From: Anoplopoma fimbria
Lineage: Eukaryota; Chordata; Actinopteri; Perciformes; Anoplopomatidae
DNA: 64,000 nt
NCBI RefSeq assembly: GCF_027596085.1
Contig: NC_072470.1
Span: 4,047,688 to 4,111,687, forward strand
Reading direction: 5' to 3'
Shown here: one piece after another, positions 24,666 to 36,729 of the stretch
Position numbering within the stretch: the first letter of the stretch is position 1
Layout of the letters: every line of letters starts with the position of its first letter
Program-made: the position numbers and the translations under genes
Notes under the pieces: model-generated
The model's input: only the letters and a program-made list of their open reading frames with translations
Databases searched by the model: none
What the model was told of the DNA's origin: nothing

Positions 24666-27458
24666 TTGTGTGTGCAGAAAAAATATGATTTTCATTTGAG
24701 AATGTTTGACATTAAAACACTTTTGGGATATTTACTTGTTTGCCATCAAACCCAGAGTCAAATGAAATAATCTAGAATTCATATTCTTGCAAGAGAACCA
24801 AGAAGGGTTGTTGGATAATTATATTATTGATAAATGACTTTCACTAGAATTATAATCCCAAAACTATGATTATATTGTCTTATTCTTGAATCCAAAAACA
24901 AAGAAAATATGTTTTTTTAATATAACTTATTTGCATTGTTCGTTGGCTTGCATACACTTTGTGTATTGTTTTGCAAAGAAATATTTTGACATTATTGTTG
25001 TACATTAGCACATTTAACAACAATTACTCGATTGTAGCTTCGCTAAGTTAAAAGTTAAAATGCATGTCCAAAATCTCCAGAACACGAAGCCACAATGTCT
25101 CGTTATTTGTCGCCCAAACTGTGATTCTTTCTAAACATGCAAACTCATAAATTAAATCCTAAAACAAGGCATATAGCTGCAGTTTGGTGTTACACTTTCT
25201 AAAAATTGACTAAAGAAAATTAAAGTGCAGTAAGGAAAAAAACATTTTGACCGTCCATTCAAACAGCCAGGGGCGTGCACGACATTTTGGAGGGTTATTG
25301 CTCTAAGTCGAAGAAAAAAAGCCCTAATTCAGTTAATTTCTATATAAAAAAAGCTTTTATTCCTCTCAGGGGAACAATAAGTCGCTTGGCATACTAAATA
25401 AAAAAGGACTGGAAATAGTCAACATAATAAAAACAGCATAATGAGTAAAGTGCAAGGACTGAAAGCAGCAGATAAAGGGAAAAAGTAATGAGAGGTCATC
25501 CCATTCGTTGTACAATTCACCACAATACAAAAATATGTTTTATTATGAACAACGTGTCTGCTTTACACCAGACTCCATGGCAGTTTCCCCTCTTTTGGCC
25601 TCAGTTGAAGTGAGGCAGCACCTGCTTGTAAAGAAGCCTGTCTTGTTTTCTTCTAACCTCTCTCGCCATCTGGCAGTCTGCTGGTCGTCTGTTACATCAG
25701 AGGCAAATCAGTGAAGGAGGCTCTTGTTTTATGGATGAGAAGACTGTGTGGGTGGCGGGCCAGAGGCATTCAGGTGACTTGTTAGAGAGAGGGAGAAAGT
25801 CAGGTTGTGTATGTATGTGTGTCTATACCCTGTTTATCATTGATGTCACACACACACACACACACTCATTAGCAGGGAAATCAATGGAGGAGGACGGCAG
25901 AGAGAACAGTTAGTGAGGTCTTGATGACTCAGTGTTGCTGTGTGTTCGGTTTAATGCTTCTTAAAGGCCCTGTAAATATCCACGCAGGTGTTTTAATTCA
26001 TTCTGGCCAATTAGACCTCGTCACAAGTTTGATTTGTGTATTTGGAGCTCGGTTGGTAGTTTGCTGAGGTCACCAAATGTAATGAAAATGGCTGCAAGGA
26101 CAGTGGATCCAGCTGAAATGGAGACATTGCACTATAAACATGTCTTTGTGTGCAGCCATCTTTGCAGAGGGAGTATAGTGCATTTACTTTGTTTGGATCA
26201 TAATGAGTCGTGTTTTCTGGTGTGTGCTTTTTATATTTTGTTTAGTGACATTGACTTGGCGTGAGAGCAATATGACATCAAAAAAAATATATGGCTTCAA
26301 CACGGTGTTGATGGTTGCTTTCCTCCCACAATGCAATGCACAAAAGAAAACTTACAAGTAGCTCGCAGCTGGAATAAAAAACGTATCTAATGCATTTTTG
26401 TAAAAAGATTCAGCTGTCTTTGTGTTAAGTTTTACTGGCAATGTGACTCATTTCCTGTTATAAAACGGTTAGTGTGTTGATTTCTTATTGTGAAAGCAAC
26501 AAACAATCTACTATAAAGATTAATATAAAGCGTACTGTATGGAATTCTGTTTCTGTTGAACCTCAAACCCCAAAGGAAACATTATTCAACACCTGCTGGT
26601 TGCAGATGCATAACATGAGCTGTCAATCAAGCCTGGTCTGACCACGCCCACATAGTCAATCAGCCAAAGAAGAAAACACCTGTGTGTCAGGTTAATGTCA
26701 TTGTTTGGCCTCAGAGGTCTTTAGAATGCCTCCATCCTCTGATCTGGATGAGGACTGGAGGAGAAAGCTTCAGAGCTGCAGAGGAGGATTACATGTGCTG
26801 TATGTGCTGAACTCATTCACAGAGTCTCCCCAGCAGGCTGTTGAGTTGTGTTGAAACTCTAAACTGTGACCTTTAGTTTGTTGTGATTGCAGAGGAACAC
26901 TTTGCTGCCATCTTGTGGCAGTTTTTTTAAAGGCACATGCCTCTGATGATGCTTGGCTTAGCTGCATTATTTGATTTTTTTGCGTTTACCCTTTTCATAA
27001 TCATGCAGATTTAATCCCCATCCTTTCTTTGTTGAGATGTTGTTTTTTGTTGTTGCATGCAACCATGCCTTGTAGCTGGTCCAAACAGCATATTCAAGTT
27101 AATGTTTTCCCCAAAACAGTTTTTAAATGATATTTGCAGAACAATTAATGACAAATAAAACCCCTCCATGCCCTGTTATTCTCTCCGAAATGTGCAGAGG
27201 GCATACAAACACCTATGGAAATACCCAGTATCTGTAAGAGCATAGCTCATATTCATGGACCATTTTTTATTTTTTATTTTTTACAAAATTACCTTTACAA
27301 GCCCTTTTTAAAAACACGTCAAGTATTAAATGCATTTTAAAGAAACAAAGGTGTACTATCTTGTAAACTATTTGATTTGGCTTCAAAATATTAACTTTAA
27401 TGTAGACTGTTAAGACCTCCTGTTTCTAAAGCATGTAAAAGTGAATCAGCTTTCCTTC
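24666..27458. other. Intergenic, SH3BP4 to KYNU
   Basis: Lies between the 3' ends of the convergent SH3BP4 and KYNU genes. AT-rich with short CA runs (25849-25865). No gene or clear repeat boundary was identified. Confidence 0.5.
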
Positions 27459-27484
27459 TATATATATATATATATATATATATA
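27459..27484. repeat. (TA)n microsatellite
   Basis: A 26-base TA run immediately before direct repeat R1. Confidence 0.95.
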
Positions 27485-27495
27485 ATGTTTATAGT

Positions 27496-28019
27496 GTTTT
27501 ATCAGTGAGTTATTTATGACACACGTTCAACTGAATGTGGTGCATTTTTAACTCTTTCATTAATATTTGATAACTTTGTTAATTTTCTGCTCCAACATTT
27601 TTTACCTGTAGTTGCAGTTTAGAGTTTTATGTAATTAATGACAAAATGGAATTCTGAATTCCACTGAAAATGTATTAATAATAGATGATTTAATTAAAAT
27701 GTATTCGACCTGAATGCCTTTCTCTTTTGGAAGTACAGAATGTTCTAGGAACATAACTCTGCTCTGCATATTAGCTTTCTGAAAGATAGTGACAGGTTGT
27801 TTGTCACAAACCTGTTTTAAAGCATCTGATAATTCCAGGACAGAATGCTGAGGAACCTGCTCAAAAGAAATCAGGTTTTATTCAAATCAGCATGTCTCTT
27901 ATATGTGTGAATACCTCAATAAAGCATCATATCCAATAACCACCTCATAGGGAACTTGAGACAATAGTTACATTTAATGGGAGGCTTCCTGTTTGATGGA
28001 GTGAGAGAAGACTTCTCTC
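27496..28019 (+). repeat. Direct repeat R1, downstream of KYNU
   Basis: From GTTTTATCAGTGAG to GAGAGAAGACTTCT this matches 34699-35082 in the same orientation, except for about 144 bases (27738-27881) missing from the other copy. The two copies bracket the KYNU fragment. Confidence 0.9.
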
Positions 28020-29100
28020 AGAGAAACATTTGCATATAAGGGAGGAATCTTTGGCACGCTAACTTCACCCATACGTGCACCCGAAACCCCCTCAGGATGA
28101 AAAGCTGCTCTTTTTTATTATTATTATATAAGAATCTAGTCAAGGAAGATTTCTGTAGCTTTTGATTGACATTTGAAAATGGAAAGACAACATGGAAGTT
28201 TGAATTTAACAGATTATTTATTAAAAAAAGATGAATTAACATGAATTTCTTTACGTTGAACTTTTTAGAGCGATTACCTGCTCTCTTCTCAGTGCTAAAG
28301 TGTCTTTGTAGGTACACAGAATGTGATTAAAGGGTATTGTAAGAGTCATTTTGTCATTGTTTTGTCTTGTAAACCTCCCACCACTTGGGGGCGTAGTTCT
28401 GCTCTCAATTAGGCCAGAGGTCAATCTAATCAGTGAGGTCACCTGAGGCAGGTGCTGCTGAAAGGGGAAGGCAGATCCTGAAGGAGGATGAACAGTGTGA
28501 TTTCTTTTCACTGTGATTTAGCAAAGAAACTTCTGACACAGAAGCTGGCTGTGCTCTGTATGTTTTATGAAACCCTGTGTTTGTAAGTAATACATTTATA
28601 TTGGAAGCTGAACATTTCTTCAGTTGTTGGCACGCGTCTGAACAAACCAATCAGCAGCCCTAGTGTCCTTCATTGAGGACAACGGGACGTCAGAACACCT
28701 GAATGCCGGCCAACACCAAGGTATGTGCAGCACTGCCTCCAACAAAGGACTGCACACTGTTTGAAATGTTTGAAATGTGTGCACACATGACTTTGCACAT
28801 AAAATCCATCGGTGGTGACTGTATGAACGAACTGAGCGCATATTTGAATATGCCTAACTGACTATGAAAAAAGGACTTCCGATGCTGAACTCTTACATTT
28901 GGCTTGGAATAGAGGTAGAGATTACATTTGAAAATACTCCAGTAAAGTGCAATAACCTCAAAACTGCACTCCGTTCTTAAAAAACTAAAATATAATCTAC
29001 AATTGTTTCTAATAATTTATCTTGTGGAGCAAAAAAATAGAGCCGAGCTAAAACCAACAAAACATCCATATTCTTCACCAAATCTGAAGATTGTGTAAAC

Positions 29101-29106
29101 TTTATT
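29101..29106 (-). terminator. Candidate KYNU polyadenylation signal
   Basis: AATAAA on the minus strand, about 200 bases downstream of the KYNU stop codon. It is the first canonical hexamer after the last exon. Confidence 0.55.
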
Positions 29107-29307
29107 GTAATTGGTGGGGGTGGACGGTTTAACTTCAGATGCATGTTGACAAAGACATATAAAAGAAGGATAAAACGAACATGATTCAATCCAGTTGAAT
29201 AGCAGATTGTTTTTCAAGTAAAAAATCCCCCTATTTTAACGGTTTCACAAGTTTTCATTAAAGCAAAGTTTGCAGCAGTCAGTCAGAGTAAACGACCCTC
29301 TCCTCGC

Positions 29308-32300
29308 TCACTGGCTGTTGGCAGTGAGAGCTGATCCCAGGGTTTCTATGAAGCGATGAACGTCGCTGAAGGAGTTGTAGAGCGGCACCGGAGCGACTCG
29401 CAGCACACTGGGCTCCCTCATGTCACACTGAACAACACAAACAAAGTTCATCAGCAGATAAATCTATCATGTTTTATGTTGTATGCCCATCGATATATAA
29501 TACATCCAAAAATGTGTTTGCAGTTCAAATGATGTGTATTTCAAACATTTTCTTTATTATACGTATAGATAAAATGAGTGCTTTCTTGTGCGTTCTCTAT
29601 TTTTTAGTTTTCAAGCCTACACATGTCACTCTACTATGCAGATCAGGGTCTTTTTGTGATAGGAAACTGGTCTTTTTGATTCATATGGACATAAAATAGC
29701 ACGTCCCATCCTTTATCTTACTATGTATATTAGGACCGTTATGCACCAAATATGTACGTAAAAACCTACTTGGAAGTTTCTTAAGATCAGTGTTTTGTTT
29801 TGTTTTTGTAGTTGCTGTATCACATGAATAAAACGGTATGATTTAATATACTGTAGAGGTCACGTAGCACTGCTTCTCATCTCAGATTGGGTTTTCCTTC
29901 CTGTTGGTGCTCTTCCATCACAATAACTCTCCTCGACTAAAAGCTGTTTGATACTCACAGCGACGCCCCTCTTCTCCAGCTCCTGGAAGATCTTTTTGAT
30001 GGGGATGGAGAAGCGGAGTGAGAGCTGACAGCCTCTCTGCTGGGGGTCCGAGGGCGTGATGATGTGGACGTGAGGTTTGTGAGGCTGAGTTGGGTCCTCG
30101 GCGTAGTAATGCTGGATCAGATACTCCAGGTAGCCCGTCAACAGGACGGACTTCCTGCGCAACGCCTGCATGCTGGTCATCTTAAACACCTGGAAAAGTA
30201 TTGAAAATCACTACTCACGTTGTTGACGTGACGGAAATAATTGGGGGATTTTTTACACAAACTTAAAGTTTTTCTTAGTGGGTCGAATGAAAATTAGTAA
30301 ACCATATAAAACACATTTAATAATCCTAAATGAAATGCATCGTTAGAAAGCTGAAAACGGCTCATCTTCTTGAAAAGATGACATTTTGGAGATTTTCACA
30401 AGATTTAAAAAGAAATTATGGAGCAAATTTCTAAATCTGCTCCATAATCTGCTATGAAACCATTCAATCTGGGCATAAATGAACGCACTGCAGTACCTCC
30501 AGACTGGCCTGCAGCGGGCAGACCAGCAGGATGGGCTGGTTTGACAGTCTGAAGCCGTTCACTCCAGGCTGCAGCTCCAACACTGAGATCAAACACACCC
30601 AAAAAAACACAGTCGCAGTTTGTATTTAAGGCATTTAAGAACAGACAAATGTTGAGATGCATGTATCTGTATTTGCAATGCAAAGTATATGAATTATAGA
30701 TGTAATGCTCATTAGAAAATTACAACTTTGAAATCTCATCAGCGGCTTCAGAAAGGTGAAGCTTATTGTCGTATACAATCATGACAGGTTAAGTGGGAAT
30801 TGGTAAAAACTAATATTTTCTTTACCGTTATTCATCTGGAACCGAGTTTTAAGGTCATGACCCCACCATCCCAACAACCTGCAGGAAACCGAAGATGTAA
30901 ATGATTTAAAAATCATATTTGTATATTTAGAGACATTAACTGCTCGCTTCTTTTAGTGTTAGACAGTCCACAGAATGTGATCAAGCAGTTTTGGGAAAAG
31001 ACATTTCTCAGCAAATCTTTCAGAGAATGTTGGTAAGAAAAGATTGACATCATTTTTGTTCGTTAGTGAGAGCACAAAATGATATTTAACATATATTTAA
31101 AATGATAAATATAAGTATATACAGAAAAAAACAATAAATATATAAAAATGGAAAGTAAAAAGAGAAATAAATAAAATAATAAATTACCCAATGAAACATG
31201 GAAATATAAAGAGAAATAAATAATTAATAAGTATTTTAATTTTATTAATTATAAAATTGTTTTTTTTTTGCATATACGTTCCTAAATCTTTTTCTGTATA
31301 TCTTCTAAAATGTATTACATTTTTTCAATTTCATTTATATTTGCTTCCATGCCCATTACTTCATTCTATTAATTTTTTCTTTATATTTCCACATTTATTT
31401 AATCGTTCTTTTGCAGATTCATTGTTTTTTTTCTATGATTCCATTTACATCAATTAGCCTAAGGTTATGCTTTAGCTGGTTCCTGAATATTATTGTATTT
31501 TTTCTAACCATTAAATAACCCTGACTGAGAGTAACAGTGTAAGTACTCACGCAGGTTTGATGGTGTATTTGTGTTTCTCGTGGATAAACGCCCCGGCTAG
31601 TCCTCCAGCACCTGAGTTTACATACTGTGAAAAGACAGTCAGTCGTCTCAGTGTGCAGTCCAAATGATTTTTGTTCTCATATTCAGTCTTGTGTGGAGAA
31701 TTCCCTCAGTACACATTTGATAACGCAACACAGTCTCACTGCAATTCGTGAAATAGTCACAAAATTAAATCTATTGGTTTTGTGTTCGTTTAGGCAACAA
31801 AACCAGGATTGGTTAGGTTGAGGCAACAAATCCACGACCGTGAATCCTAAACGTGGAGTCGAACACCGGTCTCCTGGTTGACAGTCTTGTTATTGGTTAT
31901 TGGACCCACCACATCCCCTCCAATGCATCTCCACTGTGAATTAACATCCTAATTCTATTTCCATTGGCATTATTTCCGTGCTGTGCGACATGGAACAGAC
32001 AATTCCTGTCCCTGGACACGAACCAACACATTGCATTTGGTGAGTATTTACTGAACTTCTGGGCTGCATAACCTACTGACCTTGTAGGAGCACCAGCAGG
32101 CGAAGTCGACTCCCCAGTCGTGCAGCTTCAGCTCGACGTTCCCGACAGCGTGGGCGCAATCAAAACCCACAAAACAGCCCTGACAGACAGAAAGGGATAG
32201 TCTAAGTCTGAATAGTTTTAAGGATCAAGACTTTCAATGTGAGAGGGGATGAGACTAAAACATACATTTTAGAACAATTCATTTCTGAGCAATTTGAAAC

Positions 32301-33973
32301 GTCTGATTTTTAAGCAAAGTAAAACAGTGTTTACATGCAAATGAGCATGTAAAAAAACACTAGTCAAACAAAAGTCCTGCATTTAAACTTTTCATTCACA
32401 AAATGATGAGCATGAAAGTAAACTAAGTGTTATTAATGCATCCATCTGTATCACTTTAAGTTGCAGCTTGTAAAGGTGGAGCTAATTTCATCATATTCTG
32501 ATGGATACCTTAATATGTGATTATATCATATCATATGTATATTTTCTATTCATAATCTGATCTAATCTGCAAAGTAACTAAATGCCTAGCTAAATCTGTC
32601 AAAATAAATAATAAATACAGCCCTGTAATAAAACGAAGTAAAACTTCAATATATCCCTCTGAGACATAGTGCAGTATAAAGTAAAATAAAATAGAAATAC
32701 TCGAGTAAATGTACATTCCACACCTGATGAACCTTTGCAGGGAAATTGTATTTCTTGAATGTATGTTTGAGCGAATGATTACTACGATATTTAAAGTATG
32801 AAATAACAAAACACTATAATAATAGAATCTAGAATAGATGTGTCTGTTTGTTACCTTCCTCTGGCCGGCCTCAGTGATGGCGGCCATGTTGAAGAGCTGG
32901 CCGGTGTAGTACTGAACCCCGCTGAACATCACCACAGCAATGGAGTCGCCCTCCTTCTCGATCACCTCCAGGATGTCCTCCGTTCTCAGAGTCTCTTCTC
33001 CCTGATCAGACACATTATTTCACTCTTCCTCCTCAGTTATTACATGAAAATATAAAAAACATTAAAGCACTTTGTTTTCCCAAAAAATCATGAAACAGTA
33101 CCAGTCTGGGTTGAAGCATCAGCATGCTCTTCTGAGGGTCGAATCCTCGCAGCCGGATCTGAGACTCTACAGCATACTGAGAGCGCAGAGAAGAAACATT
33201 AACATTCAGTTTTCTACTTGACACAAGAGGTGATATCTTATAATATATCCTTCATATGAGCATCACAATAAACCATTTATCTTCTTTTATTCTTATGGTT
33301 TGCAGAAAATGCATTCCAAAGTAAATAAATGTGATCTGGGGTAAATTCTGGATTTGCTTAGACCATATATCCTCTACTTTTGATATCTTACATCCTTGTT
33401 CTATATTCGCATTGAAGAAGCCTTCCTCTGCGTTTTCGTCTCTTTCTCAGATGTTACATTTGCACTAGCGTTTAAACATCCAATTCATGTTTTTCTTTGA
33501 GCCGCTGGGGTCAGAAGTGCAGCAGTAGTACAACCATGTAAAGACATTTATCTACATTCCAGCAGCAAAGGAAGGATTTTCAATAAAACTGGTGTTTTAG
33601 TGTCGACGTGTGGGACCTTGACCCGTGCAGAACCTCTGCATGTTTGCTCACATGGTCTGACGGAAAGGCCTTGTCCTCCAGAAGGATTTTGTGCCGAGCT
33701 GCTGTGGGTTTGTAGAAGGAAAGCTGCAGAATAATGACATGAAAGGACAGTTAGTACTGAACTTCATTAAATGTCCACAGTGGATTCAAATTAATTCATA
33801 CGACACATTTGCATGGCAATGTTTCAAAATGTTGTTCTCCCTTTTTTAATTTGTAATTTTCAATCATCACTTTTGGAGATAAAAACAGTTTTGGTGAATG
33901 TAAAACGTTACCAGTAGAAGGTGTAAATTAACTGTCAGGCCGTTCATCAGCGCCACCTCCTCGGTTTTAGCTC
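29308..33973 (-). CDS. kynu: Kynureninase, 5'-truncated (ten 3' exons)
   Basis: Minus-strand exons in order are 33973-33912, 33723-33652, 33176-33102, 33001-32855, 32179-32081, 31624-31551, 30878-30826, 30582-30497, 30189-29959 and 29427-29308 (TGA). Phases agree at every junction and give 338 aa matching residues about 128-465 of the vertebrate enzyme. Kynureninase is a PLP enzyme of tryptophan breakdown that cleaves kynurenine or 3-hydroxykynurenine to anthranilates and alanine. Visible landmarks are [21 protein letters not shown], the cofactor lysine in WCSYK, LGWWGHD and [13 protein letters not shown]. The exons for the first roughly 127 residues, including the start codon, are not found between 33974 and the lectin gene at 36730. 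The retained exons show no stop or frameshift. It could be a recently truncated gene, a misassembly, or a gene with distant 5' exons. Confidence 0.95.
31760..32060. repeat. Probable interspersed repeat in a KYNU intron
   Basis: The segment with GGTTGAGGCAACAAA, AACGTGGAGTCGAACACCGG and GACACGAACCAACACATTG looks like a fish short interspersed repeat inserted in the intron before exon 32081-32179. Boundaries are uncertain. Confidence 0.35.
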
Positions 33974-34193
33974 CTGTAAGAAACATTTCATGTTTTTTTT
34001 CATTATATGATCATTTTTGTTAAAAATGTCCATCTCCTCAGGTATTTCTGAAAAAGTTTTATTTTCAATGTCATGTTATCCTGTATGTCAGAAGATGACA
34101 CATTTTTCACCACTACAACAGTATTATGGGTGTTTATGTCCATGTTGGCTGTACTGATCTATAAACTGTTTGTGCAAGACACAGTACAGAATA

Positions 34194-34518
34194 TGGTAAA
34201 TGGTAAATGGACTGTACTTGTATAGCGCTTTTCTAGTCTTCCGACCACTCAAAGCGCTTTTACATTACTAATCATTCACCCTTTCATACCCATTCATACA
34301 CTGATGACAGGGGCTACCATGCAAGGTGCCACCTGCCCATCAGGGTCTCTCTAATCATTCACACCCATTCATACACCGATGGCACAGCCTTCGGGAGCAA
34401 CTCAGGGTTAAGTGTCTTGCCCAAGGACACATCGACATGGACTGCCGGAGCCAGGGATCGAACCGCCGATCCTCTGATTGGAGGACGACCCTGCTCTCCA
34501 CTGAGCCACAGCCGCCCA
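34194..34518 (-). mobile_element. tRNA-derived SINE upstream of KYNU
   Basis: On the minus strand it begins GGGCGGCTGTGGCTCAGTGG (A box) with GGTTCGATCCC (B box). It passes through TCCTTGGGCAAGACACTTAA and ends near AGCGCTATACAAGTACAGTC. Both Pol III boxes are intact. Confidence 0.85.
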
Positions 34519-34698
34519 ATATAGATAACCAGTTTACCCTGCACAAAACTTTTACACATTCAACATTTGTATTTTCTTGTTTTGGATTATGGAACCATAG
34601 GAGTGCCATAAAAGAGAATAAATCCGGAAAATACATGTGGAAAAATAGAGAGAAATTATTAAAAGGGGAAAAGGGAATGCATATACAGTATATATGTT

Positions 34699-35082
34699 TT
34701 ATCAGTGAATTATTTGTGAGTCACGTGACGCACGTTCAACTGAATGTGGTGCATTTTTACAAACTCTTTCATTAATATTTGATAACTTTGTTAATTTTCT
34801 GCTCCAACATTTTTTACATGTAGTTGCAGTTTAGAGTTTTATGTACTAAGTGACAAAATGGAATTCTGAATTTCACAGAAAATGTATTAATAATAGATGA
34901 TTTAATAAATATGTATTCGACCTGAATGCTTTTCTCCTTTTGGAATTACTCAAATCTGCATGTCTCTTATATTTGTGAACACTTCAATCAAGCATCATAT
35001 TCAATAACAGCCTCATATGGAACTTGAGACAATAGTTACATTTAATGGGAGGCTTCCTGTTTGATGGAGTGAGAGAAGACTT
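34699..35082 (+). repeat. Direct repeat R2, upstream of KYNU
   Basis: Second copy of R1, with shared blocks such as TTCAACTGAATGTGGTGCAT and GGGAGGCTTCCTGTTTGATG. It lies about 0.7 kb beyond the first detectable KYNU exon, where 5' exons would be expected. Confidence 0.9.
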
Positions 35083-35619
35083 CTGCTCCGGCTACATATT
35101 ATTTTTATTATTGATAATATCATTTTGTAATTGTTGTTTTCCTGTAATCCTTTGAGGTAGAAACATATGACTTTTCTCAGAGATTCGGCCAGCGGTTTCC
35201 ATGGGAACCGGGAAAAACGGCGAGAAATGTCCCCATAGAGATGAATACGTTTTGGGCGTGGAGAGAGAAAACACTCAACTTTGGGCCCAGACTGAATAGT
35301 CATACTTTAACGTAAAAAAATGATTCGAGGTTTAAAACGTGAACAAAACTCTGGACTATATTGGGCCAAATGGGCATTTTGATAGCTAGCACAGATTTCA
35401 TGACATCAGAGTTTAAGTTTTCAGGAAAACTTAAATTAAAGTTTGGTAATTTTCTATATTTTTCTTCCTGTCCGCAAATCTCATGTTTGAGTCCAAACAA
35501 ATAATGACCTGATGATGAACAACGGAAGCCTGACATATATATTATTCCTCTATTCTGTACAGATCGGTAATTGGTCAAAAACTGAGACAAGAGAGTGTCA
35601 CTGGGGGGAAACACATGGG

Positions 35620-36100
35620 TGTCGACCACAGACTGTATATAAGAACTGGACTCAGACATTGTGATGTCACCCATTGGTTTGTGGCATGCCGTTTTGAAGT
35701 CTTGAGATCGGCGAATTGGCCGTCGCAATCTTGGATAGCGGTCGTCGCCATCTTGGCTTTTAGCAACCAGAGAATGAAAGTTTCCATATTTTGAATGCGG
35801 AGGATTGATGTACAGACACCGTATGCAGCTCTGGTAGTGGCAGCGAACCATCAATCACAGTATGCCCTAAAGCATATTTTGCTTTATGGTCTATTTTACT
35901 CTAAAAGGCACCATAATCTACCAAATGAAAGACTTGAAACTAGGGGTTGAGACCATAAACTCAAGTTTACAATGTTTACTGAGGTAATATATCAAGTTAG
36001 AAGTAGGGTAATTTTCTCATAGACTTCTATACAATCAGACTTCTTTTTGCAACCAGAGGAGTCGCCCCCTGCTTGTCAGTAGAGAGAATGCAGATTTTAA
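35620..36100 (+). repeat. Dispersed repeat between KYNU and lectin
   Basis: The first part holds CACAGACTGTATATAAGAAC and a purine/pyrimidine-mixed segment. The second part (35960-36100) matches 20395-20525. Both are common fish interspersed motifs. No KYNU exon is visible within it. Confidence 0.6.
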
Positions 36101-36517
36101 GAAAGTTCTGCATCACATCAGAACCGTAGGTTGCCACCTAGTGTGCGGACACCAACCCAGAGCAGCAGAGGGGTCTACATCACTGGTGAATACAGGTTAA
36201 AACGCTTCAAACTCTTTTTTCCACTTCTAACCTTCATAACTTCCTTTATTCTAGAGCCAGTACCTCTTAGTAGCATATCAAAGAAGAGTTTTTCTTATTT
36301 TTAATTTATGCCGTACCTCTTATGGCACCAACACCATGGATCAAAGCATTAGTTCTGTGATATATGATTCGATTTGAACTTAATTGAACCAGGGCTCTAG
36401 ACTGCAGTTACTCTGAGAGGAAAGACCATTCATCTTTAGACTACTGCTGGACTTCAACAGCCACTTTTAAACCAAGCTCTTAAAGGAAGATCACACATTG
36501 TCCTATTCTCATAAGTC

Positions 36518-36523
36518 TTTATT
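36518..36523 (-). terminator. Candidate lectin polyadenylation signal
   Basis: AATAAA on the minus strand about 210 bases after the lectin stop codon. It is the nearest canonical signal. Confidence 0.5.
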
Positions 36524-36729
36524 ATGGGAAAGAACCAACTGTCACAATCACAAACACAAAAATCTTTGACACCAAAGTTACTTAACACTTCGTCATCTTC
36601 ACACTTTGAAGAATACACAATAGAAATCTATCATTCAGTAAGACACTCAACAGAACTCATGAGTTGTCCTTAAACAGTAAATAAACACCAGCTGATCCGT
36701 TCCAAGGCCTCAGATGTTTAGAATGTATG

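Noticed and set aside
32546..32854. Extension of the KYNU exon frame into a long hydrophobic C terminus
   Set aside because: It is intron read-through. The donor at 32854 and the next homologous exon at 32179 show that splicing removes it.
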